This document shows positions 46,561 through 58,498 of a stretch of DNA of 64,000 nt, piece by piece. The stretch is from assembly GCA_014529385.2 (NCBI GenBank), contig CM043953.1:77920872-77984871 (forward strand). The letters are read 5' to 3'. The notes below the pieces were generated by a model. It was not told the DNA's origin, ran no database searches, and saw only the letters and a list, made by a program, of their open reading frames with translations. The number at the start of each line of letters is the position of its first letter. The stretch's first letter is position 1. Origin of the DNA: Adiantum capillus-veneris. Its lineage: Eukaryota; Streptophyta; Polypodiopsida; Polypodiales; Pteridaceae. The translations under genes were made by a program, and so were the position numbers.

Positions 46561-46835
46561 CGTTCTCCATGTTTGATTGCCACAAAAACACTTACATGTG
46601 ACATCAAAAGCTCAAGGGATGTCGACGGATCTCTCCAGTAGTAACTCAGCCCCCAGTGCTTAGCTTCACAAAACCTCATGATCCTCTAAAGGCTGCAATC
46701 CAATTATATAACCACCTCAAGTGATGTCCACAATTTCCACATACATAGGCAATTGTCCATAGGACCCACATTCCCTTTACATTCTCTGCCTGCAGAATAG
46801 ACATATTTCACAAGATTTGGAGCATGGGAGCACTT

Positions 46836-46859
46836 GCTCCTCCGTGGGGGCACCAAAAC
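46836..46859 (-). other. Primer-binding site of element I
   Basis: Minus strand TTTTGGTGCCCCCACGGAGG, the same type as F1 and F2, next to LTR end at 46862. Confidence 0.6.
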
Positions 46860-46861
46860 AA

Positions 46862-46985
46862 TGCTAGCCTGCAAACAAAAATAAAAATGAGTGCCTCTAT
46901 AGCCTTGCACAAATCACACCGGCAGAAGGAAGAACTATTACAGCACCAAGACACCTATGACAAACCCAATTTATCTGCACATAAT
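46862..46985 (-). mobile_element. 5' LTR of element I, recognisable end only
   Basis: About 120 bp matching 34487-34600 (AAAATGAGTGCCTCTATAGCC...CACC...GAAGGAAGAAC). The remaining part of the LTR is not recognisable further right, so its outer boundary is unknown. Confidence 0.55.
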
Positions 46986-47589
46986 TTGCCACTAGGCTTC
47001 TATAGTCGTAACCCTGCAGAGAACTAGCCGTAGCTTGAAGAGCACAACTCCAGTTGGGGCACTTTAAATCTTGGAATAAAGCTTCAAAAATGATTAGAAA
47101 GAAATCTTAAGATGACCAAAATTAAATCCACACACTGCTACATGCAAAATTGATGTGAATAGAGAGCTCTCCCAGCACGACTACACGTAGAGAAGACAAG
47201 GCAAGGGCAAAAATTGTATCAAAACCCATCAAGGAGGCACAACGAGATAAAACCTATAAATTTACAAACTTTGGTTGAACATTTTTTAAAGTTTCTACAT
47301 GAGTTTCAGTTATATACAAGTCTCACTTCAAAAAATTCACTAACAGACACTTATAGTAACCCAACAGTTGGTGCTATGCTAGTGAATTGCCCTACATATA
47401 CATGTGCTAGCTAAATCAAGCTAAAAAACCCACAAAAGGAAAGCTCACCCACCCTTTTGACATCAGGCATCATGTCCATATGTAAAAATTTACAAAAAAA
47501 TGGGGTGTCAAAAATGCGCCCAACAACGTGAAGAAAGATTTTTGTGCATTAAAATGTGGAAATGGCAAAGAAAAAGAAAATTTGACACA
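46986..47589. other. Stretch without recognised gene
   Basis: A-rich; may contain the rest of LTR I in altered form. No gene or repeat is seen. Confidence 0.35.
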
Positions 47590-49261
47590 CCTAAGAGCAA
47601 CGTGAAGATAGAATAACTTAATGGTTTTGAGTCTCTAGTTGTTGATATTTCTCCTGATGTGATAAATCCATCAAATGTGTTGATCTTCACATTAGATTTG
47701 AGTCTTGATGCATTGTTAGCCCTTGATGAATGTTATTCGGATAATTGAATAGTGGACTCAAGTGCTAGCATTCATATGAATCCTCATAAGGAGTGGTTCT
47801 CCACATATACTGCTACACATGGTACAGTGAAGCTGGGTAGTTCTCATGAGCTTGATATATGAGATATAGGGGCCATAAAACTTCGTATACATAATGGCAG
47901 TGAGTCTATGCCAGAGAGTGTCAGACATGTACCCAAATTGACAAAGAGTTTGATGCATGTAGGGCCATTAGATGATTTGGGTTACACTACTAGTTTTGCA
48001 AATGGCTCTTGGATAATCAAGAAAGGAAACCTAGTCATGCTTAAAGGACAAAAGTCTATCTCATTGTGTTCACTCTATGTCTCTTTGGTGAAAGAGAATT
48101 CTCTTTGTGTAGCCAAGATGTTGTCTACAGAGTTGTGGCATATCCAACTCGAACATATGAGTAAAAAAGAAACGAATATACTGTAACATTTTGGTTATAT
48201 CCACGTGTTAGATTACTCTAATTTTTCTTTATGTGAACACTATATTTATGGAAAATAGACTAGGTTGACCTTCGTGCCTTTAGACAAGGAGTTAGGAAGC
48301 CATCTAGGTTCTTGTTCATAGCAACTTATGCATACCTATGCCTGTTAAGTTTTAAGGGGGGACATTATACTTCCTAGCATTCATAGATGACTCCACTAGG
48401 AAGGTGTGGGTTTATCTCTTGAATCAAGTAAGCAAAGTCCTTAGTGTCTTTTAAAAGCTCTTAGCAATGGTAGAAAACCAATCAGGTAAGAAAGCTTAAA
48501 GCTTTGTGAGCTAATAAGGGGGGAGAGTATATCTCCTCTGAGTTCAAGGATTTTTGTAATAAATGAGGCATTATAAGACAGTTCACCATGCCTTACACAC
48601 TCACTCAAAATGGTGTGGCAAAAAGGATGAATCCAACTTTCCAAGAATGGGTCACTTCTATGTTCTCTATGGACGTTTTACCTCACGAGTTTTGGGGTGA
48701 AGCTGTTATGATGGCTGTTTACTTGATAAATTGATCACTAGTACACCATTTAAGTATAATATTTTGTAGGATATGTGGATAAAAGTATGAGGCATTCTCA
48801 CATTTTCCAAAAGAACTTAGGCAAAAGCTGGATCCCAAATCACACAAGTGCATCTTCATTGGATATGGTGTGGATGGAGAGATGTGATATCTTCTTTGGC
48901 ACCCAGAATATAAGAATGTTATTTGTATCTCATAGGTGATATTGAGCAAGTTTAAGTTTCATAGACAACCAATGAAAGAGATTAAATATCGCAATGTAAG
49001 GTTTGAGGATGTTGCCTCACCAACAATTATCTAGAATACTGGAAGTGCTAGTGATGCACTTTCCACTAGTGCATAGATAAATGTTTCTCCAGAGAGAGTG
49101 GAATCTAGCAATCAAGCACTTAGATAATCTAGTAGTGTATCTTGTGCACCTGAGAACTTTCAGCTAGAATTGGACTAGTTGTTAGTCACTGACTACAGTG
49201 ATCCCACTTGTTATAGACAAGGTATTCAAATGGCAAATAACATGAAGTGGGAGCTATAAGG
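47590..49261 (+). pseudogene. Copia remnant N: protease and integrase
   Basis: Plus-strand copia pieces. The protease active site is changed to DSSASIHMNPHKEW (about 47758-47800; usual DSGA). The next ORF (47908-48186) has VRHVPKLTKSLM and, near its end, ELWHIQLEHMSKKE, the integrase zinc block start, then CEHYIYGK. The DDE region is traced by EYISSEFKDFC (about 48520) and NGVAKRMNP (about 48612-48640), with several stops and frame changes. RT and RNase H are absent; the integrase remnant runs on to about 49000 and then to the polypurine tract, so pol is deleted. Confidence 0.75.
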
Positions 49262-49651
49262 TGTGAGCTTTGTCCTATGTTGGTGTGTATCTCCTCTATC
49301 CTACTAGGATGCACATGTGGCATAGAACCGTTTGGTAGCATGTGGAAAAGGTACTCAAAGGTGTGGGTACACATGGGGGTCATTACTAGAAGGTGTGGAC
49401 TCACCTAGAGTAATGGACCTCTGAAGCAGCATGAAAGGTCACCCACAAGCTTACAACTTGTATGGGCTGATTTGGAAGCCTTGTATGATATCATCATGCC
49501 AGATGAGATGCATTCCTTAGCCAACTCTATATATTAAGCTATTTGTACACACTTTCAATTGAATCAATCAATCCAGCTTTGCCTACACTCTACTATATCT
49601 CCATTGTGTACTCTATTGTGTACTTAACATTGTCATTGTCATGTATTAACA
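49262..49651 (+). mobile_element. Probable 3' LTR of copia remnant N
   Basis: Starts TGTGAGCTTTGTCC after ATGAAGTGGGAGCTATAAGG, a purine-rich run. It has TATATATTAAG (about 49529) and ends TTAACA at about 49651 (alternative end 49629). No sister copy is in the window. Confidence 0.5.
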
Positions 49652-50003
49652 CCATGAATTCTAGTCTACGATCCACATGTGGATTTTGGTGAAGTATTTG
49701 CAATGGTTTGAGAGAGGCCTTTTGTGGCTGGAGTTTTTGAGGTTTTGATGGTTTTTATTGTATATTTTGGTCACCATCAAGTGTGATTTCAAGTATTGAT
49801 CAGCTTGACTCACCTTGTAGTGTCTACGGGTAGGCAAGGGCTTGTAGGTCAAGGAATTTGGAGTTTGAATTGAGCTTGTGGGTAGTATTTTATTGAGCTC
49901 TCGAGGAGTGGTATGTGGGGGTTGGATTTTAAGTAAATTCCTTGTGTGGTGTTGAGTTGTCTGAATATGTGAGTGTGCACACGGCATCTTTTGCTCCATC
50001 ATC
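49652..50003 (+). mobile_element. Element J: 5' LTR end (partial)
   Basis: Sequence directly before a primer-site-like TTTGGCAATCCCGCTAGGGA at 50005-50024, the same TTTGGCAATC as in element G. It ends TCCATCA. The LTR start is not found; it may be truncated by remnant N. Confidence 0.4.
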
Positions 50004-51230
50004 CTTTGGCAATCCCGCTAGGGAGCGGAAATTTGCCGGTTGTGCACCCAGGTGAAGCGGATTTACTGTGAATTTTGAGCTTCATTGAAGAAAAGTGGTG
50101 GTTTGGTTGAGGTGCAAGACTTCAATTTTTGTGGAGTCACTCACACAAGGGAGAAGCGACTTCGAAGGTATGGCGTATAGTCGGCCAGTGTTCACAGGGA
50201 AGGAGGATGTAAAGGACTAGATTGCGGACTTCGAGTGGCATACGCTTGGTATGCATATTGTGAATGATGAAGCAAAGCTTCATATATTTCCTCTTGCACT
50301 CAAAGGAGAAGCTTGCGAGTGGTTTGAAGGTTTAGAGGAAGAAAAAAGCAAACATGGAAGTAGGTGAAGCAGGTAATTTTTGACAGGTTTGAAAAGAAGC
50401 TAACCGCAACGACAAAATTGAGAGGTTTGTAGCAAGATGTTCATGCTAACTTTAAAGAGTTTTTGCAACACTCAAAGGACTTTGGGTGCAATTAGAGGCT
50501 TCATCCCAAGTACCTCCAAGGGATTTCTTTAAAGTGCATCAATTTATGGATTGTCTCCATCCAAGTGTAAGGGAGAAGGTCAATTAAGAGGAGCCTGGTA
50601 CATTTGAAAGAGCTGTGGAAATTGCCAAGGCCAAGAGCAAGAAGATCAACAGAAGGTGAGAGCAAGGTATGACACATGATGAGCCAGTTGTGGTGCAACT
50701 AATGGTCCCTGTGGTAGTAGATGATAGAGTGGAGCGAGTGATTCAAGGTTCGGATCCCGTTACGGCCCAGGTTTTGCATGATCTTGCTAGTCAATAGCAA
50801 GAATTAAGAATTAACATATGAATAGAAACCAAAGAGAGGTAGGGGATGGAGGCTACCAGGTAGATGCTACAATTGTGATGAAGAGGGTCACTATGCCCCC
50901 GATTTTCCTGAACCACCAAGAGAGAGAGGATGGATATACCCCTTATATGGACGTGGTCGAGGGAGAATAGAAGAAAATCATCAAGAGCGGACACTAGAAG
51001 AACCGCCGCCATAACAACAACCACAACAGTTGCCTACAATGGAGAAGGTAGGGCTTTTAACATCATTACCCTTGAGCATCAAGATGTGGATGTTTTGGCC
51101 AATAAGAGAGCTAGGCATGATAGGGAGAAAGAGATAGAAGAAGAGAGGGAAACAAGAGCAAGGAAAGGAAAGGCTAAGGTAGAAGACAAACCAGAGAGTA
51201 GCAAGCGACGACGAAGAAGAAAATAGGTCC
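50004..51230 (+). pseudogene. Element J: gag (broken)
   Basis: Begins near 50168 (AYSRPVFTGKEDVKD). Capsid block IADFEWHTLGMHIVNDEAKL, ALKGEACEWFEGLEEE (about 50220-50340). Strong decay follows. A zinc knuckle RCYNCDEEGHYAPDF (about 50858-50905) has lost its last Cys. The C-terminal part (50930-51226) is rich in charged residues (ERETRARKGKAKVEDKPESS). Stops include TAG at about 50217 where Trp is expected. Confidence 0.8.
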
Positions 51231-52209
51231 AAAGGACTACCGCCTTGGCCAAGGTGTTGAAGACTATGATATTGTCGATGACATATGAAATCAAAAGGCA
51301 AGTATATCTTTTGGTTAGTTGGTGGCTTTAAATGCTAAATTGAGGAGGCATGGACCAAGTGTGTGAGTACAAGACTTCCTTACAAAAAGGAAAAGCATCA
51401 AATCATGGTGTCACCCTTGAGGGTCGGTCACTCGGTGGATATGGTGCCAATAGTTGAAGCTATGTTGGGAAAGAAGACAGAAGTGCAAGCATATGCGGAT
51501 GGTGGTGCCCAGGTGTGTGTCATGACCGAGGCTATTCCATAAGGAATCAGGTGTCAAGATGTCAGTGAATTCTTCGATCCGTATGAGGATGGCCAACCAC
51601 AAAAAGGCAAGGTGTCTTGGGATAGCTGAAGATGTGAAGATAAAAATCTTGGGGATTGAGTGCTTGGTTGATTGCTATGTGATGCAAGCGGGTGAGAATG
51701 CTTATCCGATCATTTTAGGGAGGCCATGGCTTATAACCCTTGGTGCTAAGCAAGATTGGGGCACGGGCTTGATCACCATCCCCGACCAAGAGAAAGGAAG
51801 GACCATTGGCTACAACATGAAGACACACGAGAGCCGTACACAGCCCCTATTGGAGATGCAAGATACAGATTTGACAAAAATTACATCATACGATAGTGAT
51901 GCTTTGTCTACATCATCAAAAGAAAGTGTAGAGGAAGGCTTGATGCAATTATGTCCTGATCTATTTGGGATAAGTGTCGAAAAGGAAGCATCGATGCATG
52001 ATGTGAAGGTCAAGGAGGAGAAGAATAATACAAAAGCAATTGTAGAGCCTGCCAAAGTGAATGCAAGGAGCATGCTAAGAGAGGACTTGACAGAGAAAGA
52101 AAAGGAGTATGAAGACATGTTCATGGAGTTTCCAAAGCTATTCGCCACCACTCAACATACAAAGTTGCAAGGAGCTAAAGGGGTCGAGCATAGAATCAAT
52201 CTAACTTAA
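51231..52209 (+). pseudogene. Element J: protease and linker (broken)
   Basis: Active site DGGAQVCVMTEAIP (about 51500-51540), followed by a TAA. The open frame 51559-52209 (216 residues) has KIKILGIECLVDCYV and the distal protease block PIILGRPWLITLGAKQDWG, then an acidic linker with LTEKEKEYEDMFMEFPKLF that leads into RT. Closely comparable to element I. Confidence 0.82.
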
Positions 52210-53130
52210 AAGGTGCCAAGCCAAAGGTTCAAAAGCTTAGGAGGTTGGGGGTCATTCATGAGAGGGCACTTCGTGAAGAGGTGACAAAGCTTTTGGAAGC
52301 AAATTTCATCTTTCGAGTGGAGGAGTTTGAATGGGTCTCTTCAGTTTGTTATTGTTCCCAAGAAGAACGGAAGATTTAGGATATGAGTTGATTTCAAACC
52401 TTTAAATGCTACCACAAAAAGGAATCATTATCCACTACCATTCCTAGATGAAATCCTCAATCAAGTTGCAGGTCATGAACGTTACTCAATCATGGATGGA
52501 TTTTTTGGCTACTTTCAGATCTTGATAGTGATTGAATATCGATTGAAGACGACTTTCATTACTCTTTGGGGTTGCTTTGCCTACAAAAGAATGCCTTTTG
52601 GGCTAGTTAATGCATATGCTACCTTTCAAGGGTGGATGAATAGAGTGTTTGGTCCCTACTTGGGGAAGTTCATTCGAGTTTTCATGGATGACATTGGATG
52701 TTATAGCTCTAGGTTCACACATTTGGAGAAGTTGAGGTTGAGTTTTGAAAGGCTTCAACAAGAGGGTGGGAAACTCAACCCAAAGAAGTGTAAGTTTTCT
52801 CATGCCAGAGTTCATTTGCTAGGACATGTGGTTTCCAAAAATGGAATAGAAGCCGACCCAGAGAAAGTTTAGGCTTTGTTGCCTATGGATCCACCCAGCA
52901 ACACAAATTATTTGCATCATTTGTGCATAAAATCAGGCATTTGTTACGTTTTTTTTGGATGCTACGTCAGTATGTGTATCCTCTCCAAAAATTGAGTCAA
53001 TGAGTTCATAGGTTTGAGTGGAATGAAGATATGCAAGAGGCTTTTGATGGTATCATGGAGGTATTGTGTGCTTTACCAATAGTGACTCCCCCTGACTTGT
53101 AATCAATTTTCTATGTATCTATTAGTGTGG
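52210..53130 (+). pseudogene. Element J: reverse transcriptase (broken)
   Basis: Fingers FVIVPKKNGRFRI-stop-VDFKPLN (TGA at 52384), then HYPLPFLDEILNQVAGHERYS, then the open frame 52492-52872 with MPFGLVNAYATFQ and catalytic FMDDIG (about 52683-52700), thumb KLNPKKCKFSHARVHLLGHVV. A TAG at 52870 (DPEKV-stop-ALL) fits Gln. Frame degrades to 53130. Confidence 0.92.
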
Positions 53131-54106
53131 GGTCAGTAGCTTTCGGGTCGGTTCTCTTACAAAAGCAGCGAAGGAACTTCAAGCCAGTCTATTTTGAGAG
53201 CAAGATGAAGAATGTAAGCGAGTTCTCCTACACAGAAATGGAATAGTGGGTCTTTGCCTTGGTTCTTGCTTGTCGCAGGTTCAAAACCTATTTGTTTCCC
53301 CAAAATTTCTATGTGCTCACCACATCGAACCTTTTGCCGGATGTAGTACAACATTTGAAGCCTAGCAAGCACATCTTAAAATGGACTTTGGAGCTTCAAG
53401 GGTATGATTTTGAGTTTAAAGTGGATCATTCTGTTAAAGCTCACCTGGCGGACATAGTGGTACCCCAAGGGTTGACAAGCATGATCATGAAGAGGAAGTA
53501 GATATTACGGATGCATATACAATGATGTTTGATGGTGCATACAGGAAAGTTCTTCAAAAGGCAAGTGGTGGGGTAGTCATTAAGAACCCAAAAGGCGATG
53601 TTATCTTTTCTGGAGCTTATGATCTTGATGAAGCTGAAAGTAACAATGAGGCCGAGTATCTCACACTTTTCCTTGGGTTGAAGCAGTGTGTTGAGTTTAG
53701 ATTAAAGAGGGTCATTGCAAAAGGGGATGCATTGCTAGTCATGAATCAGTTGCTTGGTTTGTGGAATGTTAAGAAAGACAATTTGAAGAAGTGGTTCTAT
53801 GGCATCAAGAAGCTTTTGCATGAGTTTGAGAAGATATAGTTTAAGCATGTTCCTCGTGAGCAGAATAAAGAAGCTGATGAGTTGGCTAGGGACAAGTTGG
53901 ATGCCTTGGTAGCTCCTTTAAAGGTCAAGGAAGCCTTGTATGCAGGAAGGGAATCATTGCAAGATGTAGAAGTATTTCCTGGTAAAGGGCAATGTCTAGA
54001 GGGCAAGTCAAAGGTTCGGTGTAAGAGAATAGTTGCAAAAGCAAGAAGCTACACATTGGTAGGTGAGAATCTCATGCTTTATGGCAAGGATAGCATTTTG
54101 AGTTAA
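53131..54106 (+). pseudogene. Element J: RNase H plus second, archaeal-type RNase H
   Basis: First RNase H at about 53131-53500 (AFGSVLLQKQRRNFKPVYF, TEME-stop-WVFAL with TAG at 53244, LTTSNLL). The second RNase H at 53522-53839 has FDGAYRKVLQKASGGVVI, SNNEAEYLTLFLGL and KGDALLVMNQLLG, then a TAG at 53837 and HVPREQNKEADELA. A frameshift near 53475 separates them. After about 54100 the expected integrase is absent, so J is 3'-truncated. Tat-type architecture as in I. Confidence 0.9.
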
Positions 54107-54565
54107 ACCAAGTCTCAAGGAAACGATGATCAAATTTCCTCACCACACTACGCCTGCGTGGTCTACAATAGATTTTTCCATTTTTATATCTCACATTATT
54201 CTTAAATAGTGGTGGCCATTGTATTTAATCATTGGCTAGAGGGCTCTCTCACCCAATCAAAGTTGATTGATCAAGATTATGAAACCAATTCACGAACATC
54301 TCGGAATATTCACAACGGTGGTGTCGCCGACAATCCAAGGAATTTACATTTATTTATTTTTTTCTTGCATATAAAGCATAGCAAAGCATATCAAAACACT
54401 GGGAGTCAACAATATACACAAGGTGAATCAAGACAAAGGGTTTATCGACAAAGACAACCTCTCAACATATAAACACAAAGGTAAAGATGGTGCAATAACC
54501 AACACCCTTGTTACTAGGCTTCTTAAAGACTTCAACATGGCGTTGAAAGTCAACAAGTTTTAACG
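54107..54565 (+). other. Leader of copia element L and unassigned sequence
   Basis: No gene until an ATG at 54531 that begins a short stretch reading ALKVNKF, the start pattern of copia Gag. It is cut by element K; see the fragment at 63757. A CATATAAAG at about 54368 may be a promoter of L. The junction with truncated J is not defined. Confidence 0.4.
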
Positions 54566-54570
54566 GATCT

Positions 54571-54806
54571 TGTGTGCGTCTGTCGCACGTGTCGATGCAA
54601 GGGACTTGTCGATACACTGTGTGCGAGCCACAAATGGCTCCAAGCACACAATTAGACTAATCTAGCAAGCTCAAGAGAGCAAGGGTGTGTCACTCACCGC
54701 CCTATGCTCACCTTCGTGGAGGATTCCTCGCCGCAAAGAAGAAGGAGCCACCACTGCGCCGTGCTCAACCACTTCACCGCCATCGTGCCATCGTCGCAAT
54801 GCTCGA

Positions 54807-54904
<98 letters not shown>

Positions 54905-55170
54905 ACACACACAAGGAGATGAAGAAGAAGAAGATGAAGATGGAGCAAGAGCACTCTTCAATTTCACAAATGAGAGAACGAATGATTTTTAGGTTTAGGT
55001 GACTTTTATATGAGCTCGCCCCATTCACACTTGGGCGCCCATACTTAGCCAACTAACCCTTGAATGTTCATGTTAGATTGCACCTCTCATTGGCGATCAC
55101 TCTTATCCTTTTCCTATTGGACCGACAAGCCCGGCCCATGACTACTAGAAGTAGACGCCAGTGGTTAACA
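54571..55170 (-). repeat. Element K 3' LTR
   Basis: 600 bp. TATAAAAG on the minus strand (about 55003-55012). Contains (TC)n then (AC)n (54811-54913) and a GAA/GAT-rich stretch. Confidence 0.88.
54811..54913 (+). repeat. (TC)n-(AC)n compound microsatellite
   Basis: TC about 52 nt followed by AC about 51 nt with one interruption (54900). The sister LTR has a longer CT tract and almost no AC. Confidence 0.97.
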
Positions 55171-55182
55171 TGCCCCCCTTCC

Positions 55183-56357
55183 TAATGTAGATTCCATCCT
55201 TGGAATATAGCAGTGCGGCATCGAGATCCACGATAGAAGTACTTGTGTCACAAGAAAAACAGCATTTTGAAAGCTCAAACGCAGCATGTACAGGTGTGCA
55301 ATAAGTGAGATGCATACACGATATTCTAGGAACAAGCGTAGTACCGGAATAAAATGCAATTGAGTTAGGGTCTATTAGGTCGACTCTAAGAGAAGTACAC
55401 AAGAGCTAGGGATTAAAATAAGTACTAGATTGATCAACATTAATTAAAAAATGTCGATTAAAGAGTAGTTAACCCTAGGAATGCTCGTCAAAGTTTAAAG
55501 ACTAGTGGTCTTGTCACTTATACCACTTAAGTGTGATCCACATAAAATACAAGGATGTCTGTGCTATTTGCTTTCTCTTTTTTTTTTCTCTTTTTTTTTG
55601 TTTTTTTTCTTTGTTTTCTTTTTTGTTGTTGTCATAGTTGCTACAAGTAGCTGGGGGACTCGAGGTCTCAAATACCAGCAGAGCAGAGCTGGAAGACTCA
55701 AGTTCTGAAATACCAGCTTGAGCATAAACTAGCCGGGAGACTCAAGGTCTCAAATATCAGCTTAACACATGGGCTTCCATAACACAAGTCACACTTAGGT
55801 GGAATAAACTAGAGAGAACTATTTCCTCATAGCCTAAAACATTACTAAAGTTACTAAAATTAATAGACTATTTAGGAATTAAATTCAGCAACAATTAAGT
55901 GGCTTAGTTTAGCCTAAGGTCCTGATACCTACTTACAGCCAACCAATAGACCAAACTCAAAGAGAAGAACAAGGTACTAGAAGTTTGAAAAATTATAGCA
56001 TCTAACTTGGCAATGTCACAACTTCATAAATTTTATGCATTGTCGAATTCAAATGACAAGATGCAAACATGTAAATGTGGAAGCATAGATAAAAGAAAGT
56101 AGTACACCTGATATAATGGAGAACATCCGTTGTAACATGTAAACATGCATTGTTGTTGTCCTTCAAAGGCATCCATATGTAGTCACAAACTGCACAATAG
56201 TCACCACCAAACATCCACCTTCCAGAGGCACATCAGTGGGAAAAGGTACCAACACTTATTGAACACAATTAAAAAACATAAAGAACCCTAACCTAATTAC
56301 TTGCACTCCCCCTAGAGAGTCGAGGGAATAGGATATTGTAGAGATTGGGCCCGAACC
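55183..56357. other. Element K 3' internal stretch, no recognised gene
   Basis: Contains a small open frame on the minus strand (55402-55145, overlapping the polypurine tract), a T-rich run (about 55569-55628) and repeats of GGGGACTCGAGGTCTCAAATACCAGC at about 55650-55760 in diverged copies (given in part only: GACTCAAG/GTCTCAAAT). No domain. Confidence 0.4.
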
Positions 56358-56777
56358 CTAAGGCATACCCCTATCCTCGTCGTTGACAAAAACAAATTCA
56401 TCATCCGTGAGACCATATGTGCCATCCCTGTAATCATGTAAATCTTCTTCTTCATCAGAGGCACCAACGTTTACTAAGAAGGTCACTAGACGCCTATAGT
56501 CATCTTGGTCAAAAGGGTAGGTTTGTGCAATGGGAGAGACACTCTCTACTATGTATTGATCAGTCGTGGTCAAGAGACATATCAGCCATTCTAACTCCTC
56601 AAAATTCCTCTCATATGCTAGCATACCTACCAAATCCCATTCACAGGCAAGCACCAAAAAGATCATGTGAAACACTTGTGAAAAGTAACGAGGGTACCTC
56701 TCACCCAAGGCAGGAGTGGATGACTCTAGCATACTAGCCATATTTGTATTCACAGATAGATGATGGTTAGAGTGCAA
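56358..56777 (-). CDS. Unidentified 139-residue ORF in element K
   Basis: Open from ATG at 56777 to 56358. Not recognised. The N-terminal half is hydrophobic-rich (FSQVFHMIFLVLACEWDLVG), the C-terminal third very acidic (GASDEEEDLHDY, then DDEFVFVNDEDRG). It lies between the protease region and the 3' LTR, on the element's sense strand. The open frame in an element otherwise full of stops is notable, but 139 residues can be chance. It could be a remnant of an accessory gene or of pol. No host-gene context. Confidence 0.35.
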   Translation of the reverse strand: MHSNHHLSVNTNMASMLESSTPALGERYPRYFSQVFHMIFLVLACEWDLVGMLAYERNFEELEWLICLLTTTDQYIVESVSPIAQTYPFDQDDYRRLVTFLVNVGASDEEEDLHDYRDGTYGLTDDEFVFVNDEDRGMP

Positions 56778-57800
56778 ATATTACAAGGGTCGTGTTCTTG
56801 TGCAAAATGTGTTTTTATGATTTTGTGTTCTGTATAGAACTTGTAAGTTTCCACATTATTGTTTGGTGGCTCTTGCTCTTTTACTTTTTTATATTGTTTT
56901 GTGAGTATAAGGCGTTATATATACATTCCATAGGATTGGAGATTGAGAGGTCAGGGAGGAAGGTTGAGTGGGAAGCAAGTGAATGATTGATGTCAGCAAA
57001 CACTTCCCCCTTCCTTGGGTAGATCATACCTTTTGGAATGATGTCGTCACCTTTTGAAACCAATGATTCCAAATTGTTATGGGTGAAGGCTTTAACCAAT
57101 AGTTTTCGACCACCTTATGCATTTCATCTAGTTGCAAGGGTGGTAAGGTACTCTCCCATGATTTTATTTGCAATGTTTTTGTAGGTGGTGAACTTACAAC
57201 GGGAGGTGTAAACTCTTCCTTGTTTGTATGGATATGTACAATGGTGGGTTGAGGTTGTATCAAAGCTTCTATTTTTGTATAGGAACTACATGAAGAGCAA
57301 GAAGCTTCATTTGACTTCCCTGTTCCTGAGCTAGGTGGAACAAATCGTTCTTTCTTTGGTACCCAAACTAGCTCTGGAGCGGGTGTGTAGCATTCCGTGA
57401 TTTTTTCGTTTTTAAAATCTTCAATTCATTTTGGAGCTACAGGATTGGGCGCACATGGGTTAGGTGACAGGTAAGAACACAATTTGCGTTTTGGCACCCA
57501 GATTTGATCATTTCCTTGATAGTAGCCTTGGGCTTCCAATAGTCGTTTAGGAATCCACCACCACATTTCCTTACATTTTTTGGGACGAGTGGGACGTTTC
57601 TTACAAGGCTTCTATTTTTTAGCACTAGCTATGGTTGATAAAGAAACTTTAGGGACCCACTTGTATGTTTTCTTCGTTATATTCGGATGAGTCTTGCCAG
57701 AAGTTATATGCATTGCTTCTAGTATATTTAAGGGTACCATTGGTGGCATTTTATCCCCTTCAGGTGTTACCCAGGTCGTCCCCCTGTTTCCTTAAGTGTC
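56778..57800 (-). pseudogene. Element K: long linker downstream of protease
   Basis: Minus-strand coding trace in one frame with TGA/TAG/TAA stops. It carries repeated short blocks of the form WVPK (KTYKWVPK, IWVPKRKLC, LVWVPKKERF) and Pro/Thr-rich sequence (PPVVSSPPTKTLQIKSW). This suggests a repeated motif of about 40-60 residues. A TAG at 57612 fits Gln (KK-stop-KPCKKRP). Function unknown. Confidence 0.45.
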
Positions 57801-58498
57801 TATGGTTGCTGCTAGGTGGACCCAATCCACATTGTCCGACTCAATCATCCCAGGTAGTACATCCATATAAGGAGAATCTTCCCCAACATCAGTGTCCGCT
57901 TTACACGTGTAACAATACTGCAATGGGGCCGAGTGAACTGTGGTGTTAGATCTATTATCAATTATAAACCTGTTTCCTAGGGGACGTACTCGACCAATTA
58001 CAAGATCCACTCAAATGATAGAATCTTGGAGCTGCAAGTAGACATGGTTTTTGGACCAGTCATGCACCATTTTTGCTTCCCTCATGAAAGGATGTCCTAA
58101 GATCATCTCAGATGCCATAGTGTGCTTGGAGAAACCCATAACAATGAAGGTAATTCTTATTTTATGTCCAAAGACCTTAATCTTGAGATCTTCTAGCATC
58201 CCAATAGGTTTAACAATAGACCCATTGGCCATCTTCACTATATGGTTGTGGTCGCAAGGTGAGGTCTTCCCATAGTTTCCCATCAATTTTTAGTCACAAT
58301 GATAACCCGAGCGCCACCATCAAGGATTCCCTTCACAGTTAATCCCTTAGTAGGGATTGGTATGGTCACATTGGATTCATCACCCTCAAAGTATTGTCCC
58401 AACTTGTTAACAGGTATTTCTACCACAAGGTTCTCATCTAGGTTGGGTTGTGGATCTAAGTGTCCCTCCTCTATTGGCATCTCCCCAGCTCCATCCAT
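57801..58498 (-). pseudogene. Element K: aspartic protease (broken)
   Basis: Active site reads ILDGGARVIIVT (about 58335-58300), D-G-G-A like elements I and J. The second piece (58286-58011) has MANGSIVKPIGMLEDLKIKVFG and EMILGHPFMREAKMVHDW, the distal protease block. A frameshift at about 58287 and a TGA near 58010 break it. It would process Gag. Confidence 0.75.

Noticed and set aside
49669-49684. Palindrome ATCCACATGTGGAT as a third CGCG-type array
   Set aside because: Single copy, centre CATG not CGCG, no repeat at ~285 bp.
50745-50770. tRNA-like TTCGGATCC
   Set aside because: Only a short T-arm-like string within gag; no cloverleaf around it. No tRNA was seen elsewhere.
56358-56777. 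Host gene of unknown function
   Set aside because: Lies between LTRs of element K on its sense strand; no intron, promoter or homologue evident.
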